NCBI RefSeq assembly: GCF_014472395.1
Contig: NZ_JACSZW010000014.1
Span: 1 to 64,000, forward strand
Direction of reading: 5' to 3'
Length of the DNA stretch: 64,000 nt
Source: Pedobacter sp. N36a
GTDB lineage: Bacteria; Bacteroidota; Bacteroidia; Sphingobacteriales; Sphingobacteriaceae
How positions within the stretch are numbered: the stretch's first letter is position 1; each line of letters begins with the position of its first letter. This document shows positions 28,699-38,900 of this stretch, piece after piece. Under the pieces are notes generated by a model. The model had not been told where the DNA came from. It ran no database searches and saw only the letters and a program-made list of their open reading frames with translations. Position numbers and translations under genes: made by a program.

Positions 28699-28734
28699 GC
28701 CATGGAAGTGCTGATACACTTTCATGGCTTTTTT
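28699..28734 (+). terminator. Hairpin between FecR and SusC, T-tail on the plus strand (locus 2)
   Basis: GCCATGGAAGTG, loop CTGATA, CACTTTCATGGC, then TTTTTT. The 12-bp stem has one G-T pair. As in locus 1, the T-run is on the plus strand, opposite to fecR and susC; on the coding strand the following bases are ATTATCTG. It lies 68 bases upstream of the susC ATG. Good intrinsic terminator for an antisense transcript. Confidence 0.65.
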
Positions 28735-28853
28735 CTTAAAAACCTCCTGAAGTACTAACTTGCTTTGTGTTTGGTTCTTTTCATGTGGTTTGGTTAGTTG
28801 TTGACGGTTAGGTTGGTTAATCATCGGACTGGTTGGGTCCTTTTTATATCTTC

Positions 28854-29978
28854 TTATTTGATCGTTACCTGTATTTGTTTTCCAGCTATGGAAAAGCGGA
28901 TATTACTGGTTTCTTCTAACATATTTAAAACGCTGGAAATATTTTCAGAGCGGGAAACAGAGCCTGAAAATGTAGGTGTTTTTATGAGGTCATTTGTATA
29001 GACAATCTCGACACCATACCAGCGGGAAACTTTCTTCAAAATACTGGTTAAAGGCTCATTCGTAAATACAAATTCTCCGTTTTTCCAGTCGGCAGCATCA
29101 ATGGCATTCACTTCTTTCACATTGAATTTTCCATCATTCAGCACTGATTGTTCACCCGGCTTTAAAGTAAGCTGGCCATTTAATTTCACGGAGCCTTCTA
29201 TCAGAGTGGTCTTGATGCTTTGCTCATCCGGATAGGCATTCACATTGAAGTGGGTTCCCAAAACTTCCACGTCCTGCCCCTTGCTTTTCACCACGAATGG
29301 CTTCGTTTTATCTTTTGCAACTTCAAAGTAGGCTTCCCCGATCAATTCTACACTGCGCTGTTTTAGTGCATAAAAAGAGGCGGGATATTTTAAGGAAGAG
29401 GCTGCATTTAGCCAAACCCTGGTGCCATCCGGCAATTGCAGTTCATATTGACCTCCAATGGGAGTTTCGATACTGTTGTATTTCCCGCTTGTTTTCTTTC
29501 CCTCATCCGCAATGGTGTAAACCAGCTGCCCATCCGAAGTTTTAGTAATCTTTATCCCTCCCTCCTCTGCCAGCATTCCATTAGCTGCCGTGGTCAGTAG
29601 AATTTTCTTTCCGTTGGTCAAGGTGAGGTAAGCTTTGTTGCTCCCTGCGGGAACATCATTTGAATATTGCTGAGGAGCTTTTAAAGGATTTGATGACTGG
29701 TAGTTATAAAAAAATAACGCCAAGCCTGCCACGAGCACTAGCGATGCTGCAGCCGAAATATAAGGCCATAACTTTCCGGTTCTGGGCGAGGATTGTTTTC
29801 TGTTTTTTTCCAGCGATGCCCACATCTCGTTGCTCAGTTCATTAAGTTCCGCTGCCGAAAGACCCGCTTCATCGTTTTGCTGAAGTTGATGCAGCCAGAG
29901 TCTGGCCATAGTTTCTTCTTCAGGACTGGCGTCACCTGAACTTACTTTATCCAATACTTTTTTGATGTCTTTCTTCAT
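28854..29978 (-). CDS. FecR-family anti-sigma factor with DUF4974 domain (locus 2)
   Basis: A 374-residue single-pass membrane protein. The N-terminal 65 residues (MKKDIKKVLDKVSSGDASPE) should hold the sigma factor, then one membrane helix (about 70-91, ISAAASLVLVAGLALFFYNY), the FecR domain (TPIGGQYELQLPDGTRVWLN, VELIGEAYFEVAKDKTKPFV, VEVLGTHFNVNAYPDE) and a DUF4974 end (FTNEPLTSILKKVSRWYGVE). It passes the substrate signal from the SusC STN domain to the sigma factor of locus 2. Confidence 0.94.
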   Translation of the reverse strand: MKKDIKKVLDKVSSGDASPEEETMARLWLHQLQQNDEAGLSAAELNELSNEMWASLEKNRKQSSPRTGKLWPYISAAASLVLVAGLALFFYNYQSSNPLKAPQQYSNDVPAGSNKAYLTLTNGKKILLTTAANGMLAEEGGIKITKTSDGQLVYTIADEGKKTSGKYNSIETPIGGQYELQLPDGTRVWLNAASSLKYPASFYALKQRSVELIGEAYFEVAKDKTKPFVVKSKGQDVEVLGTHFNVNAYPDEQSIKTTLIEGSVKLNGQLTLKPGEQSVLNDGKFNVKEVNAIDAADWKNGEFVFTNEPLTSILKKVSRWYGVEIVYTNDLIKTPTFSGSVSRSENISSVLNMLEETSNIRFSIAGKQIQVTIK

Positions 29979-30100
29979 TGAATTCTTTGCGCTTGTGGCT
30001 CAACAATAAGTAAAGGCGATTCAGGATCATGGATTAGGTACATCCATGATGAAAAAAAAGAATAAACATTACAATCAACTGATATACAGAGAAATAATTT

Positions 30101-30676
30101 TCAGTAGAGCATCCATAAAATGAAAATCACAGTCCCAAGTTTCACCTTAAGGTGCTTAAGCGCGCGTTTGAGTTGGGTGGATACCGTATGGACAGAGAGC
30201 CCTAATTGCCCGGCAATTTCTTTGGTACTTAAAAATTCTCTTTTTTTTAACGTATAGATCTCCCTCATTTTAGGAGGCATGGCCGCAATTTCATTTGCTA
30301 TTAAAGCAGCGATATCCTTTTCCCGAATCAAGTAATCTGCTTCCGGGGAACTGACCTCGATATAATGCTCCCCACTTTCTACGTATTTTTTAATGATGCC
30401 TTTGTGTTTAAAGATATCCAAAATTTGATGGAGGACCGTTTTATAAAGATATCCGGATAAACTAGAGTTGAGCTGAAGCTCATGACGGTGATTTAAAAGC
30501 CAGGTAAAAGAATCCTGTACCACATCTTTAGACTCCTCTCTGTTTCTGAGCTTTTTGTAAGCGTATAAGTATAGCAGCTTATCATATCGCAGATAAATTT
30601 CTCTAAAAACGGCATCATTACCTTCTTTCCACAAAGCAATCAACTCGTTATCAGTATAGGTGCTATAATTGGCCAT
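30101..30676 (-). CDS. ECF RNA polymerase sigma factor (locus 2)
   Basis: A 191-residue sigma factor with region 2 (FREIYLRYDKLLYLYAYKKL, ESKDVVQDSFTWLL) and region 4 (LSTKEIAGQLGLSVHTVSTQ). The hydrophobic end VIFILWMLY is typical of SusC-linked ECF factors. Its gene precedes fecR by 122 bases, so it leads the regulatory pair for the GalNAc-type locus. The 30677-30864 spacer upstream holds its promoter and a 9-bp palindrome (CTAAATTTG at 30787-30795 with CAAATTTAG at 30810-30818), which may end the cytochrome transcript or bind a regulator. Confidence 0.94.
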   Translation of the reverse strand: MANYSTYTDNELIALWKEGNDAVFREIYLRYDKLLYLYAYKKLRNREESKDVVQDSFTWLLNHRHELQLNSSLSGYLYKTVLHQILDIFKHKGIIKKYVESGEHYIEVSSPEADYLIREKDIAALIANEIAAMPPKMREIYTLKKREFLSTKEIAGQLGLSVHTVSTQLKRALKHLKVKLGTVIFILWMLY

Positions 30677-30864
30677 AAAAAATACAAGTTATTGAATTTA
30701 TCAGCAATAATAAAAATTAAATTGGAATGCTGTAAAAATGCCGGTATTCTTAATCCACTCCTCTGCGATATCAGGGCTTCAACCCGCTAAATTTGTTGGA
30801 ATGGTTGTCCAAATTTAGATCACGACAGATATCAATGGAAATACGATGTATCCGTTTATGGAAT

Positions 30865-32058
30865 TCATTTGCCCTTTACCAAATCTTTATAAATCGCAAT
30901 ACGGTGTGTGCGCAGCTGATAAGGTATCTTTTCTTTGCTGTTGCTCACCTGAAAGGCAATCGCATGAGATTCTTTAACGGGCATGTGACAATCGATACAG
31001 TTCTTTGCCAGCATCGCTTTATTTTTTTCTTTTAATGCATCATGCTTCACCTCCTGGTGACAGCTGATGCATTTAGCGGAATAAATTGCAGGATTAGGTT
31101 TATTATTATCATGTACATCATGGCAGGTAACGCATTCTGCCTTACCAATTTTATAACATAAACTCGCCTCCAGCAATTGCTTTTGCTTGCCATGTACATC
31201 CGGATCTTCACCTCGATAGGCACTATATTCAGGTAAGGTTTTTAACGTATCCCCAGGCTTAAAACTAAACATAGGACTCGGCGATTGAATACCCACACCT
31301 GAATGGCATACCCCGCAAGCATCTACCCTTTGTGTTAAGGCCAGCTTCTTGTAATTCACCATATAATTGGCCGTTTTCACCTCAGGATTTTCCTGATGAA
31401 AGGTAACATGCTGGGCCGAAGGACCATGACAGCGTTCACAATCTATACCAACGATGAGGGAATTTTTAACATATTCTTCCTGAACAGAGAACCCTGTATT
31501 CTGCACTGCCTTTTTCTCCGCGAAAGAGCCATGACACTCTAAACAACGCAGATCGATTGTTCTGCCAAAATAAATCTGCTCCGTAGGAAAACCCGGACTA
31601 TTTACCCATTGATGTTCTTTCGTCAGGTAGTTTAAGGGCATTTGCATCAGTTGATTGCCGTACCAAAAGGCGAAGGTATACGCCTTGTGTCCTGCACCAA
31701 AAACCATATCCGTTCGTTCTGTTTTTCGATCAACCCCGTTGATCATTGCAGTCTGATATAATCCATCGGCACGGTTTTTCACCAGCATTTGAGTTTTTTC
31801 ATTGAAAATAAATGTTCCATCAGGTATCTGCAGACTATCAGCAGAATTAGGCTTAGTCAGCATTTTTGAAGCGTTAAAATGGGAATTGTGGAGTGCAGAT
31901 TTTGTAAGGTCTTTATGACAGCTGATGCAGGACGAACTTCCCGCATAGGCTGGCCCCCTACTGTCGGCACTTTTACCCTCTATCTGTGTGCATTGCACAG
32001 CTGCAAATACAAAAATTGCCAGAATACAAAAAATCAGGAAGAAGCGTTTCCGGCCCAT
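30865..32058 (-). CDS. Seven-heme c-type cytochrome lipoprotein
   Basis: A 397-residue exported protein. The signal region ends AAVQC (Cys23, probable lipid anchor). Seven CxxCH heme-binding motifs are visible with first cysteines at 44, 172, 207, 248, 309, 330 and 354. The layout resembles cytochrome c554-type or NrfB-like multiheme electron carriers, but no complete match to a named enzyme was recognised. A block between the first two hemes (residues 65-165, MVFGAGHKAYTFAFWYGN) lacks heme motifs and may be a separate domain. It stands alone, between two operons, with no partner oxidase or reductase nearby. Cytochrome maturation genes are not in the window. Confidence 0.88.
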   Translation of the reverse strand: MGRKRFFLIFCILAIFVFAAVQCTQIEGKSADSRGPAYAGSSSCISCHKDLTKSALHNSHFNASKMLTKPNSADSLQIPDGTFIFNEKTQMLVKNRADGLYQTAMINGVDRKTERTDMVFGAGHKAYTFAFWYGNQLMQMPLNYLTKEHQWVNSPGFPTEQIYFGRTIDLRCLECHGSFAEKKAVQNTGFSVQEEYVKNSLIVGIDCERCHGPSAQHVTFHQENPEVKTANYMVNYKKLALTQRVDACGVCHSGVGIQSPSPMFSFKPGDTLKTLPEYSAYRGEDPDVHGKQKQLLEASLCYKIGKAECVTCHDVHDNNKPNPAIYSAKCISCHQEVKHDALKEKNKAMLAKNCIDCHMPVKESHAIAFQVSNSKEKIPYQLRTHRIAIYKDLVKGK

Positions 32059-32357
32059 AAATTAGCTTTGATTAGAATGTTAACTAAAATAACAAAAAAT
32101 TTCAATCAACTGACAAAAAATACAAAGCATCTCAAACCCAACTATGGGGGTTATTTGGGCAGCTGCAGGAAAGTCCTTGTTATAAAAATTTTACGAACAT
32201 AATTATACTTTTTCATCGCCTCGATAACTAGGGATAGGTTTTCTAAACGTCCTTTACATAGCCGCTTTTTGTTTTAACAATCAGGTTATGCGGACAAAAT
32301 CCGGCTATCGAAAAACACAAAGCGCTAAATAGTACAAGGTGAAATACAATGGTAACA
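32059..32357. other. Intergenic region, promoter side of the cytochrome gene
   Basis: About 300 AT-rich bases between the start of the cytochrome gene and the end of a small membrane protein gene. It must hold the cytochrome promoter. I found no repeat, RNA gene or convincing coding stretch; a 63-codon reverse frame at 32305-32496 is a shadow of the next gene. Confidence 0.4.
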
Positions 32358-32558
32358 TCATTGAAATCTTGTGGATCTTTGAGACTTTAGCATAGATAAA
32401 ATAATAAAAGCGATCATTGGTGTAAAGAAAATCCCGAGCAAAACACCCCCACCAAAGCCTATACGAGTATTCCTGGCATAACGTCCTAATGCCCATAATA
32501 TAGAGAACATTAATAGTATGACTACAATTTCAACACTACCCACAGCGATTAGAAACAT
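32358..32558 (-). CDS. Small two-helix membrane protein
   Basis: A 66-residue protein with two hydrophobic segments (about 2-24 and 36-58) joined by a short basic loop (RYARNTRIGFGGG). The loop-then-helix pattern, IGFGGGVLLGIFFTPMIAFI, is common in small Bacteroidota membrane proteins of unknown function. It starts 53 bases after the end of the DUF2931 gene and may be co-transcribed with it. No function can be given. Confidence 0.6.
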   Translation of the reverse strand: MFLIAVGSVEIVVILLMFSILWALGRYARNTRIGFGGGVLLGIFFTPMIAFIILSMLKSQRSTRFQ

Positions 32559-32611
32559 ATATTTAAGATTTAGGATAAACTTACATAAATATATTGATAA
32601 CCAATAATTGG

Positions 32612-34144
32612 CTAGTACTTTTCACCATAATCTATGATTTTAGCCTTTAAAAGCAAGACTTGGTTTTTGCCGTTTTTTAAGGTGGCAGTTCCTGTTTTGG
32701 TTTTTTGATTGATATTAAATTCTATTTCAGCACTGCTGTTTTTTTCGCGGTCAAAAAAGTCACCAAACTGTCTAAAGATTTGCTCTTCATCAAATTCAAA
32801 ATCCAGTGCGCATCTGTTCCCATTTTTATCATACCATTTAACGTATACATTTTTTGGAACACCACGTTTTTCCATCGTGTTCGTTAGCAAACTTTCATCA
32901 AAAAACACATAGCGTTCGGCATTGAAAAAGCTAAAATCAGCATCATGAACCTTTATTTCAGGAGAAATCACAAATGTAGGCTGCCAGTTGTAAGCTGTCC
33001 GCAGTTTATCCCAATATCCATAAGGAATGGGTTTATTTTTTATTAGCCGCTGTATCTTTAAAGGTATAATGGCACTATCAGTTAACACCTTATTTCTCCA
33101 TTCCGGATTAAAAACATCATTATAAGCCAAGCGCTCATCTTTAGAAACAGGCTTAGCTATACTTACTTTTTGGGCCTGATAACGACCAATTTCTACCTGA
33201 CGACGACCAGTGCTGCCCGCCCAAACCACCACTACCCCACCTGGTGCAAAGCCCATAATGATCGCGTCATACTTTTCCTCAAAATTGCGGCTAGCTCTCT
33301 TTTCCAGATAAGGCTTACTGAACAGTAGCTTTAGCTTTTCTTGATCTATAGGCGTATTTAGCCGATAAAAAGTATCTTCAGCAAAAGAATACCAGGTAAG
33401 ATCCAGACCATTGGGCATTACTGCATTTTGCTTACTGGTTTCAGTTCCATCATTACCCCATCTTGCATCGTAATTAACCGGGTTACTCTCACCAAAAGTA
33501 AAATTATAGTGCTCCCCTTTTGGGAAAGAGAAAACCCCTTTATACAATTGAACAGGATAAGCAGCTGGGTTGCTCATCGCCGCATGCCACTCATATACCC
33601 CATTTTTAAGGCTATCAGCAATATCTTCTGCCTCTTGTTTCGACTTTTTAATATCCCGGCCAGTGGAAGCAATGCCGTCTATAATAGGCATCAAAACAAT
33701 ATATCCAATAAGAACCGGCACCAGTCTTTTGTATGATTTTATGGCCCATACAAAGATGATACTGCTAAAAACCGTCAGAAAAATACTCAAGATTAAAAGC
33801 AGGGGAAACATTTCAGCGATGGCATTGCCTAAATCGGCATACAGCCGATGTTCATACTCATCACCAATGGTCCCCACAAAAAGTATTACCGGGAAAAACA
33901 TTAAGAAAGTAAGGTAGAATACAAAACCATAGGCAAGCTCAAATAGTATATTGGGCTCATGGAGCAAGTTTAGCTTTCTACGAATGGTATTAAAATGGAA
34001 ATAGAGTAGCGCAATGATAATGACATACGGTGAACAGCAAAATGCTGCATAAGCCAGGTTTAAATCTGCTCTTTGCGTGCATAGCATACAGATTAAAGCA
34101 AATATGGCCACTAGAATAGCGGATAGGATAGTCTTGAAAGTCAT
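32612..34144 (-). CDS. Membrane-anchored DUF2931 protein
   Basis: A 510-residue protein. The first 170 residues carry about five membrane segments (for example TILSAILVAIFALICMLC and PLLLILSIFLTVFSSIIFVW). The rest matches the DUF2931 pattern: YEWHAAMSNPAAYPVQLYKG, VMPNGLDLTWYSFAEDTFY, IIMGFAPGGVVVVWAG and a terminal NVYVKWYDKNGNR block. Most DUF2931 proteins I recall are single-lipobox proteins of about 200-400 residues, so the polytopic front half is unusual. Some occur near contact-dependent toxin systems, but nothing of that sort is present here. Function unknown. Confidence 0.7.
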   Translation of the reverse strand: MTFKTILSAILVAIFALICMLCTQRADLNLAYAAFCCSPYVIIIALLYFHFNTIRRKLNLLHEPNILFELAYGFVFYLTFLMFFPVILFVGTIGDEYEHRLYADLGNAIAEMFPLLLILSIFLTVFSSIIFVWAIKSYKRLVPVLIGYIVLMPIIDGIASTGRDIKKSKQEAEDIADSLKNGVYEWHAAMSNPAAYPVQLYKGVFSFPKGEHYNFTFGESNPVNYDARWGNDGTETSKQNAVMPNGLDLTWYSFAEDTFYRLNTPIDQEKLKLLFSKPYLEKRASRNFEEKYDAIIMGFAPGGVVVVWAGSTGRRQVEIGRYQAQKVSIAKPVSKDERLAYNDVFNPEWRNKVLTDSAIIPLKIQRLIKNKPIPYGYWDKLRTAYNWQPTFVISPEIKVHDADFSFFNAERYVFFDESLLTNTMEKRGVPKNVYVKWYDKNGNRCALDFEFDEEQIFRQFGDFFDREKNSSAEIEFNINQKTKTGTATLKNGKNQVLLLKAKIIDYGEKY

Positions 34145-34175
34145 CTGCTACAATGTAATGAGTTTCTGGTGTAAT

Positions 34176-34216
34176 TAAAAAAAATGCCCCTGAATTATTG
34201 GAATTTCAGGGGCATT
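34176..34216 (-). terminator. Intrinsic terminator of the locus 3 operon
   Basis: AATGCCCCTGAA (34183-34194) pairs perfectly with TTCAGGGGCATT (34205-34216). On the minus strand the stem is followed by seven T (34182-34176). It lies 23 bases after the SusD stop and should end the locus 3 transcript. Confidence 0.9.
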
Positions 34217-34238
34217 AATTGAATGATAATGATCCAGC

Positions 34239-35930
34239 TTAATATCCTGGATTTTGCTTTAATCCATTATTTCCTGAAATCGCCTTTGTGGGCACGGGAA
34301 ACCGGTTTAAATGGTCGGAGCTTGAAGGCTGATGATCCCACCAGGTACCAGCGGTAAACATTTTCCACCTAATCAGGTCTGTACGTCTTCTACCCTCGCC
34401 TAAAAATTCAATACTCCACTCGTCCAACATTCTATTGGCGTCAAGATTCGCAACTGTTACCGGATTAGGATCTATCCCATTTGCGAAATCACGCTTCCTC
34501 ACCTCATTAATTAAGGCGGCTGCAGCTCCCTTATCACCAGCCCGCATCTTACATTCTGCCAGCATATAATAGATCTCTGTAAGCCGGATTGCCGGATTAT
34601 CAGCTGCCCATCTCAAACTCTTATCCTGATCACTTGGAATAGGAACTTTGACCAGCCTGAGACCAGTATTTTCTTCTCCTTGCGACATCATTGAAGGAAG
34701 TTCTGAGACGGAAGCATATTTTTTTCCGGGTCCAACCTCAGAAAAACGGCCAACCTGATCAACGAAATTCAATGGTTTATCTTTATATTCCTCCCCACCA
34801 TTAATTACTCCGCCTGCAGGTGTCAGATGTGGTCCAACGATAAACATTCCTTCATACCTGCCGCTGCCAAGGTATTTATATCCTTTTTTACGAAGATCCC
34901 CTGCATCAAATTTCTCAAATGGAGCGCCTAGTTTAAAGTCTGTACTATACAAAGTACCATCAGGTTTTCTGGATGGTGTAAGGTGCCCACCATTATCTGC
35001 GCCCAGATCTACACCAAAATATTGCCTGCTGTTATAATGATAGAAATTGGAATAAAACCAATTGTATTCGAGCTTATTAAACTCCGATGGGATTGACCAG
35101 ATTATTTCGGGCGATTTATCATTTGTAAAAGTATGCGGACCGCTCCAGGTAGGATCTAAGGTATATTGTCCATACTTATGGTTAACTATATCCTGGGAAA
35201 TCTGCTGGCATTGCAGAAACATATCCCGCCCAATATAGGCTTCCGCATTAAAGTATAAGCTGGCCAGCATGGCTGCTGCTCCTGCCTTTCGGATGGCTCC
35301 CTCTTCTTTATCGCCTGCTTTTTTTGCAGGAAGCTTTTCAATGGCATTCTTTAACAGCTTTTCAATATGGGTAAAGGTTTCCTGGTCAGTACTCCTCAAT
35401 ACCCCTTGTTCATCCAATGAATCGAAGATCGGTAATCCGCCATAAAAATCCAGTCCCCGAAGGTAGAAATAGGCGATTAAAGTATTCAGCTGGTTCACAT
35501 GGTCATCCTGATCAGCTTTGCTCAATGCGAATTTCGTATAATCCAATTTTTCAAGATCATTTCTTGCATCCAGTGTAAGGGCAATTCCCATCAGGGTTCC
35601 ACGCCATGTTTCCCAGATCCATCCATCATCTGGTGTCCAGCGATGATAATGGTAGCGTTCATTTTCCCCGCCATTATACCAGTGACGGCCTTTCGTGGTA
35701 ATGGCAAAATTATCCGCTGTAAATTCCTGTAATCTCCAACGGTCATCACCAAGATACCATCGGGCATGAGTGAATGGTCTATACAAAGCAGCCACGATGT
35801 CTTTTTTACTTTTGAAAAAAGTTTCTGGTGTTACCTTGTCATAAAACTGCTGATCAAGTTTCGTACATCCTCCGGAAATCAGCAGGAATAATACCAGTAC
35901 TCCTATTTTTATATTGATGCTATTCTTCAT
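34239..35930 (-). CDS. SusD/RagB-family lipoprotein (locus 3)
   Basis: A 563-residue lipoprotein with lipobox LLISGGC-TKLDQ (Cys22). SusD blocks include TPETFFKSKKDIVAALYRPF, LIAYFYLRGLDFYGGLPIFD, GAAAMLASLYFNAEAYIG, RLTEIYYMLAECKMRAGD and EFLGEGRRRTDLIRW, and it ends KQNPGY. It is longer than the other SusD proteins here. It is the last gene of locus 3; no enzyme follows before the terminator, so the imported substrate must be processed elsewhere or used intact. Confidence 0.95.
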   Translation of the reverse strand: MKNSINIKIGVLVLFLLISGGCTKLDQQFYDKVTPETFFKSKKDIVAALYRPFTHARWYLGDDRWRLQEFTADNFAITTKGRHWYNGGENERYHYHRWTPDDGWIWETWRGTLMGIALTLDARNDLEKLDYTKFALSKADQDDHVNQLNTLIAYFYLRGLDFYGGLPIFDSLDEQGVLRSTDQETFTHIEKLLKNAIEKLPAKKAGDKEEGAIRKAGAAAMLASLYFNAEAYIGRDMFLQCQQISQDIVNHKYGQYTLDPTWSGPHTFTNDKSPEIIWSIPSEFNKLEYNWFYSNFYHYNSRQYFGVDLGADNGGHLTPSRKPDGTLYSTDFKLGAPFEKFDAGDLRKKGYKYLGSGRYEGMFIVGPHLTPAGGVINGGEEYKDKPLNFVDQVGRFSEVGPGKKYASVSELPSMMSQGEENTGLRLVKVPIPSDQDKSLRWAADNPAIRLTEIYYMLAECKMRAGDKGAAAALINEVRKRDFANGIDPNPVTVANLDANRMLDEWSIEFLGEGRRRTDLIRWKMFTAGTWWDHQPSSSDHLNRFPVPTKAISGNNGLKQNPGY

Positions 35931-35975
35931 TAGAATATATTTTTGATTGATGAAAATTTATGAATTCGTCATGGA

Positions 35976-38900
35976 CTAAAGACCTACCTGTATGCCGAAC
36001 ATAAAAGTTCTGGTTTTAGGGTAAGCATTTCGCTCTTCAAAGCCGGGATCAAGGCCATTGATATTTACTTCCGGATCAAGGCCACTATATTTAGTAAGCA
36101 CAAACAAATCTCTGCCCGTAGCATATATTCTCAGGTTTTTTAAGGGCTTAATCAGGTTTTGCTTAAAAGTATAGCCAAGACTAATGGCATCTACCTTCAG
36201 GAAATTCCCTTTTTCAAGCCAGTAATCACTCAATTCCTTTTCTCCTTTAATGTCTTTATGTTTATCAAATGCTGCTCGCAATACATTTTGCCCCCGCACA
36301 TTTGGGAGGCTATAGTACATATTGATCATGTTAAACACATCATAGCCGAGCCAGCTTCTTAGGTAAATACTGGCATCAAAATTCTTGTAGGCGATCGCGT
36401 GGTTCCAGGAAAGGATAACTTTTGGAATCCCATTCCCTACAAAGGCCTTGTCGGCAATAGTCTTAGAACGTTTCGTCACATCAAATGCCTGTCCGTCTTT
36501 ATCATAAAGCATCCAATTCCCTTCCGGGGTAAAACCAGCAGAACGCCAAAGGAAGAACTCGCCAATATCATGGCCTGGGAAAAGTCTGACTGCATTCCCT
36601 GGAGATCCTGGTGCGGGAAAACTTTTTCTATCTGCAAAAGTCTGACTGCCAGAAAGAGAAGTCAGGCTGCTTTTATTTCCCGACATCACAATTCCTGTCG
36701 TATACTTAAAATCTTCATGATCTACCGCATTCCAATTCAACTCCGCTTCAAAACCCTTGTTTTGCATGCTGCCAATATTCACCGTTGTCGTTTCGTAAAT
36801 CGCAGGTGGCTGAGAAACATTAATATCATAAATGATATCATTTACTTTACGCTTATAAAGATCAAATCGTCCGGTGATTTTGTTGTTCAGCAAGGCAAAG
36901 TCCAGCCCAATACTATATTCCTTTTTAACTTCCCACTTCAGGTCCGAATTTTGGTTGTGACGAACGCCATAAGTACGCTGCCATTGGCCATTAACTAACC
37001 ACCAGGCATCGGGAGCGTACATTCTATACGCAACATTCGCATTAAAATCAGCATTTCCGGTCTCGCCGTATCCTCCTCTAATTTTCAGGTCGTTGATAAA
37101 CTTCAGGCTTTTCATAAAAGGTTCCTCGGAAAGACGCCATGCCATAGATATCCCTGGAAAAGTTCCCCAGCGCTTGCCTGGAGCAAACTTAGAGGAGCCC
37201 TCTCGTCTCAATGTTCCGGTAACGATATACTTGTTATCAAATGCATAATTTACGCGGCCAAAGAAAGCAATCAGCTTCACAGTAGGATCCTTAAAAGAGC
37301 TCATAGCTGCTCTTCCATCGGTTAAAAACGTGCCGTTGTTCAAATCATTTTCGCCAATACCGTCTACCGAAAAACCGGAATTCTCTGCCTTAAAGCCCTG
37401 TCCATTAAAATCCTGATAAGAATAACCTGCTACCGCATTGATGCTATGTTTATCAATCACCTTATTATAGTTTGCAGTCCACTCGAAGGTACGATCCGTG
37501 AAACGCTTGTACTCCTGTTTGGCATAGCCATCCACGCCATCAGTTCTGGAAATCCGATGCTGCGAAGAGCGATAAAAAATTGGGTTTTCACTGTCGTTTT
37601 TAATCGCGATCATCGCTGAAGTATACAGATCTTTCGTCAGATCCACCTTCAATACTGAACTTCCCAAAAGATACTTCAGCTGATTCTGGTCTTTACGCAG
37701 CTTAACTTCCGCTAAAGGGTTCCAATAATCATAACCACCCACCATCACGTTTAGACCAGTAATATCAGCTGCATTATACGGTGTTTGTGTGGGGTTAAGC
37801 ACCAGGGCCATATTAAAAATGTTGTGATCTGTAAGGTTGGCATCTACATGGTTATAGCTGAAATTTGTACTCAGCTGTGCTCTTCCATCAAAAAACTTAA
37901 AAATCGTGTTCACTCTTCCACCAATTTCTTTTCTATCCGAACCTATCGCAATACCTTGAGCATTCCGATAAGTTAAGGTCGAATAAACCTGTGCATTTTC
38001 ACTGCCGCCATTGGCATTTAACACATACCGCTGACTAAATGGTGATTTATTGGTCACCTCTTTATACCAGTCTGTGCGCGAACCAAAATCATTACCCAGT
38101 CCTTTTTCAACGAACTCATCTCCACTAAGGGACTCCGGACGTCGGCGGATACGCTCTGTAAAAAGCTCGGTGGTTAAAGAGATATTCGCTGGGCCAACTT
38201 TTGCTCTATTAGTCGTGATCAGAATGACACCTCCAGAGGCCCGCGTACCATAGATTGCCGCCGCAGAGGCATCTCTCAACACATTAATAGACGCTATATC
38301 TTCTCGTGCAACAGAATTTATATTTCCACCAGGCACCCCATCTATCACGATTAAAGGTCCCTGTCCGGCATTGATAGAATTGACCCCGCGCAGTTGTACA
38401 GATACGCTGGCATTGGGATCGCTGCCGTTGGAAGAGCTGATCGTTAGCCCCGGAACCTTACCTTGTATGGAAAGCAGCGGGTTTACGGAGCCGGAAATAA
38501 AATCTTTTGGTTTCACCGTCGATACAGCACTTGTCAGGTCTTTCTTTTCAATGGTTCCATAACCAACCACGACCACCTCATTCAGGTCATTTTTTTCTTC
38601 GGTGATGACAATCTCAAAAGTTTTCCGATTGTTTACTGGCACTTCCAGGGGGGTAAATCCCATTGCGGAGACCAGCAGCACAGCGTTTTCCGGTACACTC
38701 AGAGAAAATGTACCGTTAGCCCCTGTAGAAGTACCTCTTCCTTTAAGGCCTTTTACAATTACGGAGGCACCGGGAACAGGTTTTCCTAAGGCATCTTTAA
38801 CCGTACCGGTGATCGTTAGGTCTACATTTTTCTTCTCATTTACGACAATTGTTGAAGTGGAGACCGTGTAGCCCAGGGGCTGCTCCAAAAAGCACTCTGC

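Noticed and set aside
28632..28703. Longer N terminus for the locus 2 SusC starting at 28703
   Set aside because: It would translate through the conserved hairpin and lacks the start context shared by the other susC genes; ATG 28631 fits better.
32305..32496. 63-codon reverse frame next to the cytochrome gene
   Set aside because: It overlaps the two-helix membrane protein in another frame and has poor composition; the membrane protein is the better gene.
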